A stretch of DNA of 64,000 bases from Erythrobacter sp. QSSC1-22B (GCF_001678665.1 NZ_LZRP01000007.1:62001-126000); one strand, 5' to 3'. Positions 51,218 through 61,204 are shown, counted from the stretch's first letter. Notes: generated by a model from the sequence alone, not told the origin. Program-made: numbers and translations.

Positions 51218-52584
51218 TGGCAGGTAGCAAACCCAAACTGCTGGTGGTGGAAGACGACGAGGGGCTGCAGGCGCAGCTCAAATGGGCCTACGATGGCTTC
51301 GACGTGCTGATCGCTGGCGATCGCGAATCGGCGCTGACCGCGCTTCGTGCCGAAGCGCCAGCGGTGGTCACACTCGATCTCGGCTTGCCGCCCGATCCCG
51401 ACGGGACCAGCGAGGGCTTCGCGGTGCTCGACGCGATCATGGCCCTGAAGCCCGATACCAAGGTAATCGTCGCCTCCGGGCATGGCGCGCGCGATAGCGC
51501 GCTGCAGGCGATCCAGCGCGGGGCCTATGACTTTTACCAGAAGCCGATCGATATCGAGGCGCTGGGGCTGATCGTAGAGCGCGCGCTGCGCTTGCATGAG
51601 ATCGAACACGAAAACCGGCGCCTGGCCGACCGGGTCGGCGAGGATCGCACGGTTCTAGGGACCATGATCACCGCCGCGCCCGAGATGCTCAAGGTCTCGA
51701 GGACGATCGAACGAGTCGCGCATACTAGCGTGTCGGTGATGCTGCTGGGCGCGAGCGGAACTGGCAAGGAACTGCTGGCCCGGGGGCTCCATGATGCCAG
51801 CGACCGCCGCGACGCGCCCTTCGTGGCGATCAATTGCGCGGCGATCCCCGAGAACCTGCTCGAAAGCGAGCTGTTCGGGCATGAAAAGGGCGCCTTTACC
51901 GGGGCGGTCAAGACCACAGAGGGCAAGATCGAGCTTGCCCATGGCGGCACCTTGTTCCTCGACGAAGTTGGCGACATCCCGCTGCAATTGCAGGTCAAGC
52001 TGCTGCGATTTCTTCAGGAGCGCACCATCGAACGTATCGGTGGGCGCAAGGCGATCGCGGTGGATACGCGGATCGTCTGCGCGACCCATCAGGATCTCGA
52101 GACGATGATCGGCGAAGCGACCTTCCGCGAGGATCTGTTCTATCGCCTCGCCGAAATAGTGGTGAAAATTCCGACCCTGTCCGAACGCGCCGGGGATTCG
52201 ATCCTGCTCGCCAAGGCTTTCCTTATCCGCCATGCCAAGGAGATGAACCCGCAGGTGCAGGGCTTTACTCCGGATGCGCTGGCGGCGATCGACGGATGGG
52301 GCTGGCCCGGCAATGTCCGCGAGCTGGAAAACCGGGTGAAGCGCTCGGTCATCATGGCCGACGGCAAGCTGGTGACCCCTGATGACCTCGACCTCTCCAC
52401 TGCGCAAGACGAGGGGGGCGAGTTGCCGCTCAACCTCAAGAGCGCGCGCGAACAGTCGGATCGCAAGGTAATCCGGCAGGCTTTGGCGCGCAGCGAAGGC
52501 AACATTTCCAGCACCGCCAAGCTGCTGGGCATCAGCCGGCCCACGCTCTACGATCTGCTCAAGCAATATGATCTCCAGAGCTGA
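51217..52584 (+). CDS. prsR: PEP-CTERM-box response regulator PrsR (sigma-54 dependent)
   Basis: 455 residues in three domains. The receiver has VVEDDE near the start and phosphoacceptor D54 in [13 protein letters not shown]. The AAA+ domain has Walker [14 protein letters not shown], the sigma-54 contact loop GAFTGAV, and Walker B FLDEVGDI. The Fis-type HTH is [20 protein letters not shown]. Known: PrsR activates sigma-54 promoters of PEP-CTERM and EPS genes. The ATG overlaps the prsK stop, so kinase and regulator are coupled. Confidence 0.93.
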   Translation: MAGSKPKLLVVEDDEGLQAQLKWAYDGFDVLIAGDRESALTALRAEAPAVVTLDLGLPPDPDGTSEGFAVLDAIMALKPDTKVIVASGHGARDSALQAIQRGAYDFYQKPIDIEALGLIVERALRLHEIEHENRRLADRVGEDRTVLGTMITAAPEMLKVSRTIERVAHTSVSVMLLGASGTGKELLARGLHDASDRRDAPFVAINCAAIPENLLESELFGHEKGAFTGAVKTTEGKIELAHGGTLFLDEVGDIPLQLQVKLLRFLQERTIERIGGRKAIAVDTRIVCATHQDLETMIGEATFREDLFYRLAEIVVKIPTLSERAGDSILLAKAFLIRHAKEMNPQVQGFTPDALAAIDGWGWPGNVRELENRVKRSVIMADGKLVTPDDLDLSTAQDEGGELPLNLKSAREQSDRKVIRQALARSEGNISSTAKLLGISRPTLYDLLKQYDLQS

Positions 52585-54334
52585 CTTTGCGCGCTTGGTG
52601 CTGCTGGTGGGGTTGCCCGCGCTCCTGGTTTCCTGCGGGGAACCGGAAGAACAGGCCTCGCCGCTCGAGATCGCACAATCGGCGCTGGCACGCGGTGACG
52701 GCCAGACCGCCGAAAGCCGATTGCGCGCCATGCTCGAGCAGGATCATACCGCGCCCGACCTGGCCGCATATCTGGGTCAGGCCGCCTTGCAGCAGGACGA
52801 TCCGGCCAAGGCGCGCCGCTGGCTGGGCGACGGTGTTTTTTCGCCCGAGACCGCCGGATTGGGCTTTCGCATGCTCGGCCAGCTCGAAATGCGCGAAGGC
52901 CGTCTCGCCCAAGCCGGAGCGGCTTTCGATCGGGCTCTGAGGGCCGACCCGGACAATGCCGAATTGTGGACCGATATCGGTCGCCTGCGCTATCGTGGCG
53001 GGGAGCAATTTCAGGCGATCGAGGCCGCCGCACGCGCGCTTGCGATCGATCCCGACAATCCCGTCGCGCTCCGCTTTCGTGCCCAATTGGTGCGCGATTC
53101 GCACGGGCCGCGTCAGGCGCTCCAATGGTACGAAACTGCACTTGAAGCGGCGCCGGGCGATGCCGGATTGCTGACCGACTATGCCGCGACGCTGGGCGAC
53201 GCAGGAGAAGCCGCAGAATCATTGGCCGCCTTGCGCCGTGCGAGCGAATTGTCTCCGGGCGACCCGCAGATCATCTATCTCAACGCCGTCGTCGCCGCGC
53301 GTGGGGGCAATTTCGACCTCGCCCGTTCGCTGCTTCTGCGCGCGCCCGCTTCGGAACTTGAGAACCCTGCGGGTTCGCTGCTGGGCGGCATTCTCGACCT
53401 CGAGCTCGGCTATTACGCGAGTGCAGCGCAGACTTTCGACCGGCTTGTGCAGAACCAGCCCGACAATCGGCGCCTCGTGCATCTGCTGGCGCGCTCGCTG
53501 ATGCTGAGCGGCGGCGAGCGCGAACTGGTCGCACGCATGTCCGAGCGAGCTTCCGCGCCTCGTGCCTCTCTCTACCTCAAGACCTTGGTAGGCAGAGCGC
53601 TGGAAGCGCTCGACCGGCGGGAGGAGGCGGCGGTGCTTCTCGATGCGGCCGCCCGCCCGTCCAACCTGGCCATTGCCCCTCTGCCGAGTCGTACCTTGCC
53701 CGCAGCCTTGCGTTTCGAGCAACTCGACAGTGGCACCGATTTGCGCGATTTCGTGCGGGATTACCTGCTCCGGGGGCAGACCGGAAAAGCGGTGACCGAA
53801 GCCGGAGAATTTGCGCGTCGGCATGCCCGATCGGGAGACGCCCAGAGCCTGTTCGGCGATGCCTTGCTCGCAGATGGCGAGATCGACCGTGCGATCGAGG
53901 CCTATTCGCGCGCGGCACAGGTCCGCCAGGATTGGCCGCTGACCCGGCGGCTGATGGCGGCATATATTATGAAGGACGATTCAGCAGCGGTAGGGGAGGT
54001 GCTCGAACGCTACCTTTCTGGCGGTCGGAACAACGTATCGGCTGCGGGCCTCTACGGCGGGTGGCTGACTTCGCGCGGGCAGTTCGGCTCTGCTGCAGCA
54101 ATGCTCGACAGCGCCATCGCGCACGGCGCGCGACGCGATCCTGCTATCCTTGCGCTGCGTAGCGAACTGGCGGCGCAGCTTGGCGATGCCGCGGGTGCGC
54201 GCCAATTTGCCTGGAGCGCGTACAAATTGCAGCCGCTGTATCCTCCGGCGATCCGGGCGCTCGCGCAGGTGAGCGAGGACGAAGCTCTGGTGGCGCGCCT
54301 GGAACGCAAGCTCGCCAAGGTGACGGCCCGCTAG
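52568..54334 (+). CDS. prsT: TPR-repeat lipoprotein, PrsT-like
   Basis: 588 residues. The signal ends in a lipobox (LLVSCGE, Cys near 23), so it is membrane-anchored outside the cytoplasm. About ten tetratricopeptide-like repeats follow, for example GRLAQAGAAFDRALRADPDNAELWTDIGRL and GEQFQAIEAAARALAIDPDNPVAL (shown in part). Known: PrsT, a TPR protein of the XrtA/PEP-CTERM locus, is usually near 900 residues; this one is much shorter but lies in the right place, overlapping the end of prsR by 17 nt. The role in EPS export or assembly is inferred. Confidence 0.78.
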   Translation: MISRADFARLVLLVGLPALLVSCGEPEEQASPLEIAQSALARGDGQTAESRLRAMLEQDHTAPDLAAYLGQAALQQDDPAKARRWLGDGVFSPETAGLGFRMLGQLEMREGRLAQAGAAFDRALRADPDNAELWTDIGRLRYRGGEQFQAIEAAARALAIDPDNPVALRFRAQLVRDSHGPRQALQWYETALEAAPGDAGLLTDYAATLGDAGEAAESLAALRRASELSPGDPQIIYLNAVVAARGGNFDLARSLLLRAPASELENPAGSLLGGILDLELGYYASAAQTFDRLVQNQPDNRRLVHLLARSLMLSGGERELVARMSERASAPRASLYLKTLVGRALEALDRREEAAVLLDAAARPSNLAIAPLPSRTLPAALRFEQLDSGTDLRDFVRDYLLRGQTGKAVTEAGEFARRHARSGDAQSLFGDALLADGEIDRAIEAYSRAAQVRQDWPLTRRLMAAYIMKDDSAAVGEVLERYLSGGRNNVSAAGLYGGWLTSRGQFGSAAAMLDSAIAHGARRDPAILALRSELAAQLGDAAGARQFAWSAYKLQPLYPPAIRALAQVSEDEALVARLERKLAKVTAR

Positions 54335-54390
54335 GGCATCGCGATCTCGGCCCTCGACAGCTGCGGGTCGGCGGGGCAGGGGCGCAGAGT

Positions 54391-55353
54391 ATGGCGCTGC
54401 GCACCGTCCTCTCCGATCCGATGCTGCGCATGCTCGCCGGCTCGGTTCTGCTCGCGGCGATACTTCCGGTAGGTGGCGATGCGCGACCTTTCGCCGATCT
54501 GCTGGTCAGTGCGGGCGTTTTCGTGCTGTTCCTGCTCAACGGAATGCGAATTGCCCGTAGCGAAATCGGCGCTGGTCTGCGCAACTGGCGGTTTTTCCTG
54601 CCCTTGCTGCTGTGGGTCTTCGGCGCAATGGCGCTGGCCGGACTGGCGCTCGCGAGCGTGGGGCAAGGGCTGGTGCCGCCGCTGATCGCGGTCGGTTTCC
54701 TCTATCTCGGTTCGCTGCCCTCGACCGTTCAGTCCGCGACTTCCTACAGCGCGCTGGCCGGTGGGAATCTCGGGCTTTCGGTGATCAGCGCGGCCCTGCT
54801 CAACATTGCCGGTATCTTCGTAACCGTCCCGTTGTTCTTCCTCCTCGGTGGCACGGGGGCCGAGGCGCAGATCGGGTGGGAGACCGCGGAACGTATCCTG
54901 CTGATCCTACTGCTCCCCTTCGTCATCGGCCAGATCGTCCAGGGGTGGACGCGGGACTTCATCTCCCGGCATGGCAGAAACATCGTCTGGATCGACCGGT
55001 GCGTCATCGCGCTGGCGGTCTATGTCGCCTTTTCGGGCGCTGTCGAACAGGGCATCTGGCAGAAGGTCGATGCCAGCGCCTGGGCATGGCTTGGCGGAAT
55101 GGTCGCGCTGTTCCTGCTGTTCGGCCATGCCGGCTCGTGGCTTGTCGGACGGGCGCTTGGTCTTCCCCACCGCGACCGGATATCGTTCATGTTCGCCGGC
55201 ACGCAGAAGAGCACCGCAGTTGGCGTGCCGCTTGCCGCAATCCTTTTCGCCCCCGAAGTCGCGGGATTTCTGGTGGTGCCGCTGATGCTCTACCACCTTT
55301 TCCAGCTGGTGGTGGCGGCGCCTGTCGCCGGAGCGCTGAAGCGGGAGGGTTAG
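54391..55353 (+). CDS. Bile acid:sodium symporter family protein (YfeH-like)
   Basis: 320 residues with about ten membrane segments. VGFLYLGSLPSTVQSATSYSALAGGN and FAGTQKSTAVGVPLAAILF carry the crossed-helix motifs of the SBF-like (PF13593) group. Known: this group is related to the ASBT bile acid symporters; the bacterial substrate is mostly unknown. The start ATG is 57 nt after prsT, so it may be in the same transcript, but no function in EPS is suggested. Its TAG stop overlaps the DUF475 stop on the other strand. Confidence 0.85.
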   Translation: MALRTVLSDPMLRMLAGSVLLAAILPVGGDARPFADLLVSAGVFVLFLLNGMRIARSEIGAGLRNWRFFLPLLLWVFGAMALAGLALASVGQGLVPPLIAVGFLYLGSLPSTVQSATSYSALAGGNLGLSVISAALLNIAGIFVTVPLFFLLGGTGAEAQIGWETAERILLILLLPFVIGQIVQGWTRDFISRHGRNIVWIDRCVIALAVYVAFSGAVEQGIWQKVDASAWAWLGGMVALFLLFGHAGSWLVGRALGLPHRDRISFMFAGTQKSTAVGVPLAAILFAPEVAGFLVVPLMLYHLFQLVVAAPVAGALKREG

Positions 55354-56411
55354 GCGGTCGCCTCAAGCGTGCCGTGGCGCTTGTTCCAGCGGACAGACCA
55401 CCACAACGAGATTCCGATCAGCGCTGCCCCGATCAGCCCCGTGATGGCCTCGGGAATATGCACCACCACGGAAGCGAGCATGATCCCCCCCAGTGCGATG
55501 ATTGCCCAGAAGGCTCCGTGCTCGAGGAAGCGATAGGCCGCCAGCGTCCCCTTCCTGACGAGATGGATCGTCATCGACCGGACGAACATCGCGCCGATCG
55601 ACAGCCCGAGTGCGATGACGACCATATTGTTGGACAAGGCGAAAGCGCCGATCACCCCGTCGAAGCTGAACGAGGCGTCGAGCACTTCGAGGTAGAGAAA
55701 CCCGCCGAGCCCCGAGCGCATCACCACCCCGCTCGCGCGCTTGGCCTGCTCGCGCATGTCGAGGAAAGTGCCCAGCGCATCGACCGCGATAAAGGTGACG
55801 ACCCCGAGCAGACCGGCGGTGAGGAAGGTCAGCGCCTCTTCATCGGGCAGGGCCGTGGAAATCCCCCACATCACCAGCAATAGCATAGCGATCTCGACCG
55901 CGGGCAACGCGGAGACGCGGGTGAGCTTTTCTTCGACCACCGCGATCCAGTGCACTTCCTTGTCGGCGTCGAAAAAGAACTTCAGCCCGACCATGGTGAG
56001 AAAGGCGCCGCCGAAGCCGGCGATGCCGACATGGGCGCCCGAAACGATCCGCTCGTATTCCTGCGGGTTGTTCAACGACAGGTCGATCGCGGCCAGCGGC
56101 CCGAGCCCGGCGGCAATCGCGACGATGGCGAGCGGGAAGATGATCCGCGTGCCGAACACCGCGATCGCGATGCCCCAGACGAGGAAGCGCTGTTGCCAGA
56201 CTTCGCTCATGTCTTTCAGCACTGTGGCATTGACCACGGCATTGTCGAAACTGAGCGAGACTTCGAGGACCGAGAGGATTACCACGATCCAGAGCAGACC
56301 GAGGGTGCCGACCAGCGTGCCGGTGCTCGCGGCGCCGTACCAAACCGCCAGCCCGAGACAGATCAGGGTGAATACGAGCGAGAATTTGTAGAATTGCAGG
56401 AGCGTGGACAC
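55350..56411 (-). CDS. DUF475 family integral membrane protein (TerC-related)
   Basis: 353 residues, about nine membrane segments. SLSFDNAVVNATVLKDMS and DASFSFDGVIGAFALSNNMV are the paired acidic motifs of the TerC/DUF475 superfamily, thought to line a metal-ion path. Known: TerC-like proteins are linked to tellurite resistance and manganese export. The specific ion is not known for DUF475. It precedes no ter genes here. Its TAA stop (plus-strand 55350-55352) overlaps that of the convergent symporter by 2 nt, leaving no room for a terminator. Confidence 0.87.
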   Translation of the reverse strand: MSTLLQFYKFSLVFTLICLGLAVWYGAASTGTLVGTLGLLWIVVILSVLEVSLSFDNAVVNATVLKDMSEVWQQRFLVWGIAIAVFGTRIIFPLAIVAIAAGLGPLAAIDLSLNNPQEYERIVSGAHVGIAGFGGAFLTMVGLKFFFDADKEVHWIAVVEEKLTRVSALPAVEIAMLLLVMWGISTALPDEEALTFLTAGLLGVVTFIAVDALGTFLDMREQAKRASGVVMRSGLGGFLYLEVLDASFSFDGVIGAFALSNNMVVIALGLSIGAMFVRSMTIHLVRKGTLAAYRFLEHGAFWAIIALGGIMLASVVVHIPEAITGLIGAALIGISLWWSVRWNKRHGTLEATA

Positions 56412-56425
56412 GCGGGGGTGATCCT

Positions 56426-57298
56426 TCAGGATTTGGGCTGGTACGTCTGGTCTTCGCTCGGGAAGCTGCGGTTGCGCACTTCCTCGGCATAGGTCGCGGC
56501 GGTCCGCTCGATCAGCGCGGCAATGTCCTCATACTTCTTCACGAACCGCGGCACGCGTTCGAACATGCCGAGCATATCTTCGGTAACCAGCACCTGCCCG
56601 TCGCAGCGCGCCGAGGCGCCGATCCCGATGGTCGGGGCGGAAACGGCTTCGGTCGCGGCGATGGCGATGCTCTCGACCACGCCTTCGATCACGATCGCGA
56701 ATGCCCCGGCCGCATCGAGTGCCTTGGCATCGCCGACGATTTTCTGGGCTTCGGCATCGCTACGACCGCGCGCGGCGTAGCCGCCGAGCACATTGACCGC
56801 CTGCGGGGTCAACCCGACATGGCCCATCACCGGAATGCCCCGCTGCGACAGGAAGGCCACGGTTTCGGCCATCGCCTCGCCGCCTTCGAGCTTCACCGCC
56901 GCTGCGCCACTTTCCTTGAGCAGCTTTGCAGCGCTGTCGAAGGCCTGTTCGGGCGAGCGCTCGTAGCTGCCGAACGGCATGTCGACCACGACCACTGCGT
57001 GATAGCTCCCGCGTACGACCGCGGCGGCATGGTTCGCCATCATCTCCATTGTCACGGGGATGGTGGAGGGCAGGCCGTAGATCACCTGTCCCAGCGAATC
57101 GCCAACCAGCAGCAGGTCGCAATGCGCATCGAGCAATTGCGCCTGGCGCGCGGTGTAGGCGGTGAGCATCACCAGCGGTTCGCCGGTCATGCCATCGGTC
57201 TTGCGCGCCCGTATTTTCGGCACGGTGAGCCGCTTCATCGGTGCCGGCGTGGGATTGGCCCTGCTGGTCGAAGTGTCGATCTGAAAGGTCGTGGACAT
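56426..57298 (-). CDS. panB: 3-methyl-2-oxobutanoate hydroxymethyltransferase
   Basis: 290 residues from ATG 57298. Conserved blocks: LVMLTAYTARQAQLLD, LLLVGDSLGQVIYGLPSTIPVT, VVVDMPFGSY, VKLEGG, PVMGHVGLTPQ and APTIGIGASARCDGQVLV. It adds a hydroxymethyl group from 5,10-methylene-THF to 2-oxoisovalerate, giving ketopantoate for pantothenate and CoA. It shares its 2-oxoisovalerate substrate with the bkd operon at 23-27 kb. It lies 14 nt upstream of the DUF475 gene on the same strand. No panC follows. Confidence 0.94.
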   Translation of the reverse strand: MSTTFQIDTSTSRANPTPAPMKRLTVPKIRARKTDGMTGEPLVMLTAYTARQAQLLDAHCDLLLVGDSLGQVIYGLPSTIPVTMEMMANHAAAVVRGSYHAVVVVDMPFGSYERSPEQAFDSAAKLLKESGAAAVKLEGGEAMAETVAFLSQRGIPVMGHVGLTPQAVNVLGGYAARGRSDAEAQKIVGDAKALDAAGAFAIVIEGVVESIAIAATEAVSAPTIGIGASARCDGQVLVTEDMLGMFERVPRFVKKYEDIAALIERTAATYAEEVRNRSFPSEDQTYQPKS

Positions 57299-57424
57299 GG
57301 TCGCAACGCCTAGCGCCCTGTGAACGCAAAGGCAAAGCACCCTCGACGCAGACGCGAAAACATTGCAGATGAGCCCTGGGCAACGCGCCGGACTGCAGGC
57401 GCGCGATGGAGAGGTTTTGGAATA

Positions 57425-58855
57425 ATGGTCGCGACAACGACAAGCACGAGCGAGGGTTGGTCCTCGCGTTCGGCCTTCATTCTCGCTGCGATCGGCGCGG
57501 CGGTCGGGCTCGGCAATATCTGGCGCTTCCCGACGCTGGCGGGTGAAAGCGGCGGCGGCGCCTTTGTGATCTTCTACATCGGCTGCGTGTTCCTGATCGG
57601 CCTTCCGCTGATCCTGTCCGAAATCTTCATCGGCCGCGCCGGGCAGACCGATGCGGTGGGCTCGATCAAGCGCGTCGCGGCGCAATCCAATGCCTCGACC
57701 AATTGGTCGATCTTCGGCGCCATCGGCGCGATCGCGGCATTCCTGATCCTGTCCTTCTATTCGGTCGTTGCGGGCTGGGTGCTCTACTACGCGGGCGTCA
57801 TGGGCGGTGACCTGTTGCAGGCGCTCGGCGAAGGCCAACCCTTCCGCGGTGCGCTTGAAGGGGAGAACCAGGCGCAGGTGCAGCAACGCCTCACCGACAT
57901 GTTTGCCAACCCCGGGCTGCTGCTCGCGATGCATCTCCTCTTCATGGGCACCACGCTCTTTATCGTCGCGCGCGGGGTCCACGCGGGGATCGAGAAGGCG
58001 GCGTTGTACCTCATGCCGATGTTCTTCGCTCTGCTGATCGGCCTTGTGCTCTACGGGGCGATCGAAGGCGATATGGGCGATGCCTTCACCTTCCTGTTCA
58101 CGCCCGACTGGTCGAAACTTACGCCGCAGGTGATGAATGCCGCGCTGGGCCAGGCGCTATTCTCGCTCTCGCTGGGCGTGGCCGGATTGATCACCTATGG
58201 CTCCTACATCAAAGAAGGCAGCGCCCTTGGCTCGACCTCGGCAATCATCGCCTTCGCCGATATCGGCGTGGCGCTGCTGGCCGGGCTGATGATCTTCCCG
58301 ATTGTTTTTGCGGTCGGGCTCGACCCCGCTGCAGGGCCGACGCTGGTGTTCCAGACCTTGCCATTCGCCTTCCAGACCATGCCGGCGGGGGCGCTGTTCG
58401 GCTTCCTGTTCTTCGTGCTGATTCTCGTCGCGGCGGTGACCAGCTCGATCTCGCTGCTCGAAGTGCCCACTGCCTGGGGTATCGGGGAGCGCGGCTGGAG
58501 CCGATCGAAGTCTGCGACGATCTTCGGAGGCGGTGCCTTCGCGATCGGCATCCTGTGCCTGCTCGGCTACAATGTGCTGTCCGAGGTTCGGCCGCTCGGG
58601 TTCTGGTCGCTGTTCGAAGACACTGACATTCTCGACACGATCGACGGCTTCACCGGCAAGGTGATGCTGCCGCTGGGTGCTTTGCTGACCTCGCTGTTCG
58701 TCGGCTGGAAGGCCGATCGCACGCTGGTCCGCAGCGTCACCGGCCTGGGTCCGCTGGCGTTCGGCCTGTGGCGGTTTCTGATCGCCTGGCTGTGCCCGAT
58801 CGCGGTCGCCGTCATTCTTGTCACCGGTCTTTTTCCCGGCCTGCTGGGCGCCTGA
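57425..58855 (+). CDS. Sodium-dependent transporter, SLC6/NSS family
   Basis: 476 residues with about 11-12 membrane segments. The first helix carries AAIGAAVGLGNIWRFPTL, the NSS signature with unwound Na+/substrate site, and the sixth region has LFSLSLGVAGLITYGSY. Known: bacterial NSS carriers such as LeuT and MhsT import amino acids with sodium. The substrate here is not predictable. It is divergent from panB. Start ATG 57425 has no clear ribosome site; the upstream in-frame extension is Arg-rich and unlikely. Confidence 0.9.
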   Translation: MVATTTSTSEGWSSRSAFILAAIGAAVGLGNIWRFPTLAGESGGGAFVIFYIGCVFLIGLPLILSEIFIGRAGQTDAVGSIKRVAAQSNASTNWSIFGAIGAIAAFLILSFYSVVAGWVLYYAGVMGGDLLQALGEGQPFRGALEGENQAQVQQRLTDMFANPGLLLAMHLLFMGTTLFIVARGVHAGIEKAALYLMPMFFALLIGLVLYGAIEGDMGDAFTFLFTPDWSKLTPQVMNAALGQALFSLSLGVAGLITYGSYIKEGSALGSTSAIIAFADIGVALLAGLMIFPIVFAVGLDPAAGPTLVFQTLPFAFQTMPAGALFGFLFFVLILVAAVTSSISLLEVPTAWGIGERGWSRSKSATIFGGGAFAIGILCLLGYNVLSEVRPLGFWSLFEDTDILDTIDGFTGKVMLPLGALLTSLFVGWKADRTLVRSVTGLGPLAFGLWRFLIAWLCPIAVAVILVTGLFPGLLGA

Positions 58856-58952
58856 TCTTTTCTGTTGCCGGTCCCGAAAAAGAGCTTAAATCACGGCGTT
58901 GCAGGCTGGCAGGGCGGAAACGTTCCGCTGCGGGCCTGGGGGTCTCCGGCCA

Positions 58953-60539
58953 ATGTTACTGGACAGGGTAAAGCCGCTCGACGCGATTCTCGCGACGGCG
59001 AAGAAGAAGGCCCTCAAACGCACACTGGGACCGATACAGCTGATGCTGTTCGGGATCGGCTGCATCATCGGCACGGGGATATTCGTGCTGACCTCGGCCG
59101 GAGCGCAGAAGGCCGGTCCCGGGCTGATGCTCGCCTTCGTGATCGCCGGGCTGGTCTGCATCGTGGCGGCGCTGTGTTATGCCGAGATCGCCTCGATGAT
59201 ACCGGTAGCCGGGTCCGCCTACACCTACTCCTACGCTACCATGGGCGAAATGCTCGCCTGGACGGTGGGCTGGGCGCTGATCCTCGAATACGCCATTGCC
59301 GCTTCGGCGGTTTCGGTGGGCTGGTCGGGGTATTTCACCGGGACGATCTTGAACGAATTCATCGGAATAGAGCTGCCGCGCTGGCTGGCAGCCGGCCCCC
59401 TGGCGCTGGGGGGGCAGCCGGGCGGGTTCATCAACCTGCCCGCTATGGTAATCGCGCTGTTGGTCACCTGGCTGCTGATGGTCGGCACCAATGAGAGTGC
59501 GCGCGTCAATGCGGTACTGGTGATGATCAAGGTTGCTGCGCTTACGATCTTCATCGCGCTGACCTTTACCAGCCCCGAGTTCGACGCCGACAAGTTCAAT
59601 CCTTTCCTGCCCGCGGGCGTGTTCGGCGGCTTTGGTTCGGGGGTCGGCGCGGTCGGCGCGGCGGCGACGATCTTCTTCGCCTATGTCGGCTTCGACGCGG
59701 TCTCGACCGCTGCGGAAGAAACCAAGAACCCGCAGCGTAATGTGCCGATCGGTCTGGTGGGCTCGCTGCTGTTCTGCACCGTTTTCTATATCCTCGTGAC
59801 GGCGGGCGCGATCGGCACGATCGGCGGGCAGCCGATCATGGGTCCGGGGGGCATTCCCTTCCCGGCAGGGTCGGAGCAGCTCGCATTGCAATGCGCGATG
59901 CCACAACACGCCGCTGCGCTGGTTTGCTCGGACGAGGCGCTGGCGCATGTGCTGCGCCAGATCGGCTTCTCTGGAATCGGCAACATGCTCGGGATCGCGG
60001 CATTCTTCGCGCTGCCTTCGGTGATCCTGGTGCTGCTGTTCGCGCAGACCCGCATCTTCTTCGTGATGAGCCGCGATGGCCTGCTTCCCGAGGTTCTGTC
60101 CAAGGTTCATCCCAAGTGGAACACGCCCTATGTGGTTACCGCGATCACTGGAGTGATCGTGGCGCTGGGTGCGGCGTTCTTCCCCGTGGGGCAGCTGGCC
60201 GATATCGCCAATGCCGGGACGCTCTACGCCTTCCTGATGGTGGCGGTGGCGGTGATGCTGCTGCGCCGTAGCGACCCCGAGCGCAAGCGCGGTTTCCGCA
60301 CCCCGGCGTTGTGGCTGGTCGGACCGGCGACGATCTTCGGTTGCGCCTTCCTGTTTCTCAACCTGCCCACCGAGGCGATGCTGGTGTTGCCGGTCTGGTC
60401 GCTGATCGGCTTGGTAGTCTATCTGGGCTACAGCCGTCGGCACAGCCATTTGGGCCGCGGCATCGTCGAGGTGCACGAGCCCGAATATGCCGATGTCGAA
60501 CCCGGTATCCCCGGAGTCGATTCACTCGATCGCTCATAG
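58953..60539 (+). CDS. Amino acid permease, APC family
   Basis: 528 residues, about 12 membrane segments. LMLFGIGCIIGTGIFVLTSAGAQ is the first-helix signature of cationic amino acid type APC permeases; later FFAYVGFDAVSTAAEETKNPQRNVPIG and VILVLLFAQTRIFFVMSRDGLLP are also characteristic. A large loop (IPFPAGSEQLALQCAMPQHA) between helices 7 and 8 contains two Cys. The C-terminal tail is acidic. It imports amino acids; which ones is unknown. It ends at a strong bidirectional terminator. Confidence 0.9.
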   Translation: MLLDRVKPLDAILATAKKKALKRTLGPIQLMLFGIGCIIGTGIFVLTSAGAQKAGPGLMLAFVIAGLVCIVAALCYAEIASMIPVAGSAYTYSYATMGEMLAWTVGWALILEYAIAASAVSVGWSGYFTGTILNEFIGIELPRWLAAGPLALGGQPGGFINLPAMVIALLVTWLLMVGTNESARVNAVLVMIKVAALTIFIALTFTSPEFDADKFNPFLPAGVFGGFGSGVGAVGAAATIFFAYVGFDAVSTAAEETKNPQRNVPIGLVGSLLFCTVFYILVTAGAIGTIGGQPIMGPGGIPFPAGSEQLALQCAMPQHAAALVCSDEALAHVLRQIGFSGIGNMLGIAAFFALPSVILVLLFAQTRIFFVMSRDGLLPEVLSKVHPKWNTPYVVTAITGVIVALGAAFFPVGQLADIANAGTLYAFLMVAVAVMLLRRSDPERKRGFRTPALWLVGPATIFGCAFLFLNLPTEAMLVLPVWSLIGLVVYLGYSRRHSHLGRGIVEVHEPEYADVEPGIPGVDSLDRS

Positions 60540-60550
60540 GGCGCTGCACG

Positions 60551-60580
60551 AAAAAGGGCCGTTCTCGCGAACGGCCCTTT
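60551..60580. terminator. Bidirectional intrinsic terminator
   Basis: AAAGGGCCGTTC at 60553-60564 and GAACGGCCCTTT at 60569-60580 form a perfect 12-bp stem around a TCGC loop, with A residues before and T residues at the end, so it can act on both the APC permease and the stress protein transcripts. Confidence 0.85.
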
Positions 60581-60601
60581 GATGCGGTAGGGTTCGATGG
60601 C

Positions 60602-61087
60602 TCAGAGCGGCGTGCGCTTGACGTGCTGCTCCTCGGCTTCGTCATGGACATCCATTCCCAGCGCCATCTTGGCGGTGTTGAGCAGCCCCATGTCGCCGTC
60701 CCAGATCTCGGCATTGCCCAGATCCATCCGCATGAAGAAGATGTCGGGATCGGTCTTGCCGCCTTCGTACCAGGCCTCGACGAAATTGTTCCAGAACTGA
60801 TCGAAGCGTTCGCGACTGGTTTCTTCGACCAGCGTACCCCCGAAGCGCGCATAGATACCGTGATCGTTACCCTTGAAGGTCGCGGTGGCCGGACCAAGCG
60901 CGCGGAACGGGCTCTTGGTGTGGGTGAAGAACCAGACCGCGCTGTTGGCGTCCTTGTCGAGCTGTGGGCTCATCGGGACCGCGGTGTCGGGCTGGCCGTC
61001 GAGCTGGAGGAAGAGAAAAGGCGAATCGGCCAGCGACTTCCAGAACTTGGTTTTGAGTTCGTCGGCATTGCCTGCTGCGTATTTCAT
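60602..61087 (-). CDS. Pyridoxamine 5'-phosphate oxidase-like general stress protein
   Basis: 161 residues. FLFLQLDGQPDTAVPMSP, VWFFTHTKSPF then ATATFKGNDHGIYARFGGTL fit the general stress protein 26 (YdaG) group of split-barrel flavin proteins. It likely binds FMN; role in stress response is inferred from the family. The ATG has GGAGAC upstream on the minus strand (CAACAGGAGACACGC). It is divergent from imuA, separated by 144 bp that hold the LexA box. Confidence 0.85.
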   Translation of the reverse strand: MKYAAGNADELKTKFWKSLADSPFLFLQLDGQPDTAVPMSPQLDKDANSAVWFFTHTKSPFRALGPATATFKGNDHGIYARFGGTLVEETSRERFDQFWNNFVEAWYEGGKTDPDIFFMRMDLGNAEIWDGDMGLLNTAKMALGMDVHDEAEEQHVKRTPL

Positions 61088-61204
61088 GCGTGTCTCCTGT
61101 TGGATGGTTCAGTGTTTCAATGATCGAACAAAGCGTTCGGTCCCGGCGGCCTGAGAGTGAGACAGGGATGGCGGGGATGAAAGCGGCACCGGGATTGCGA
61201 ATCG

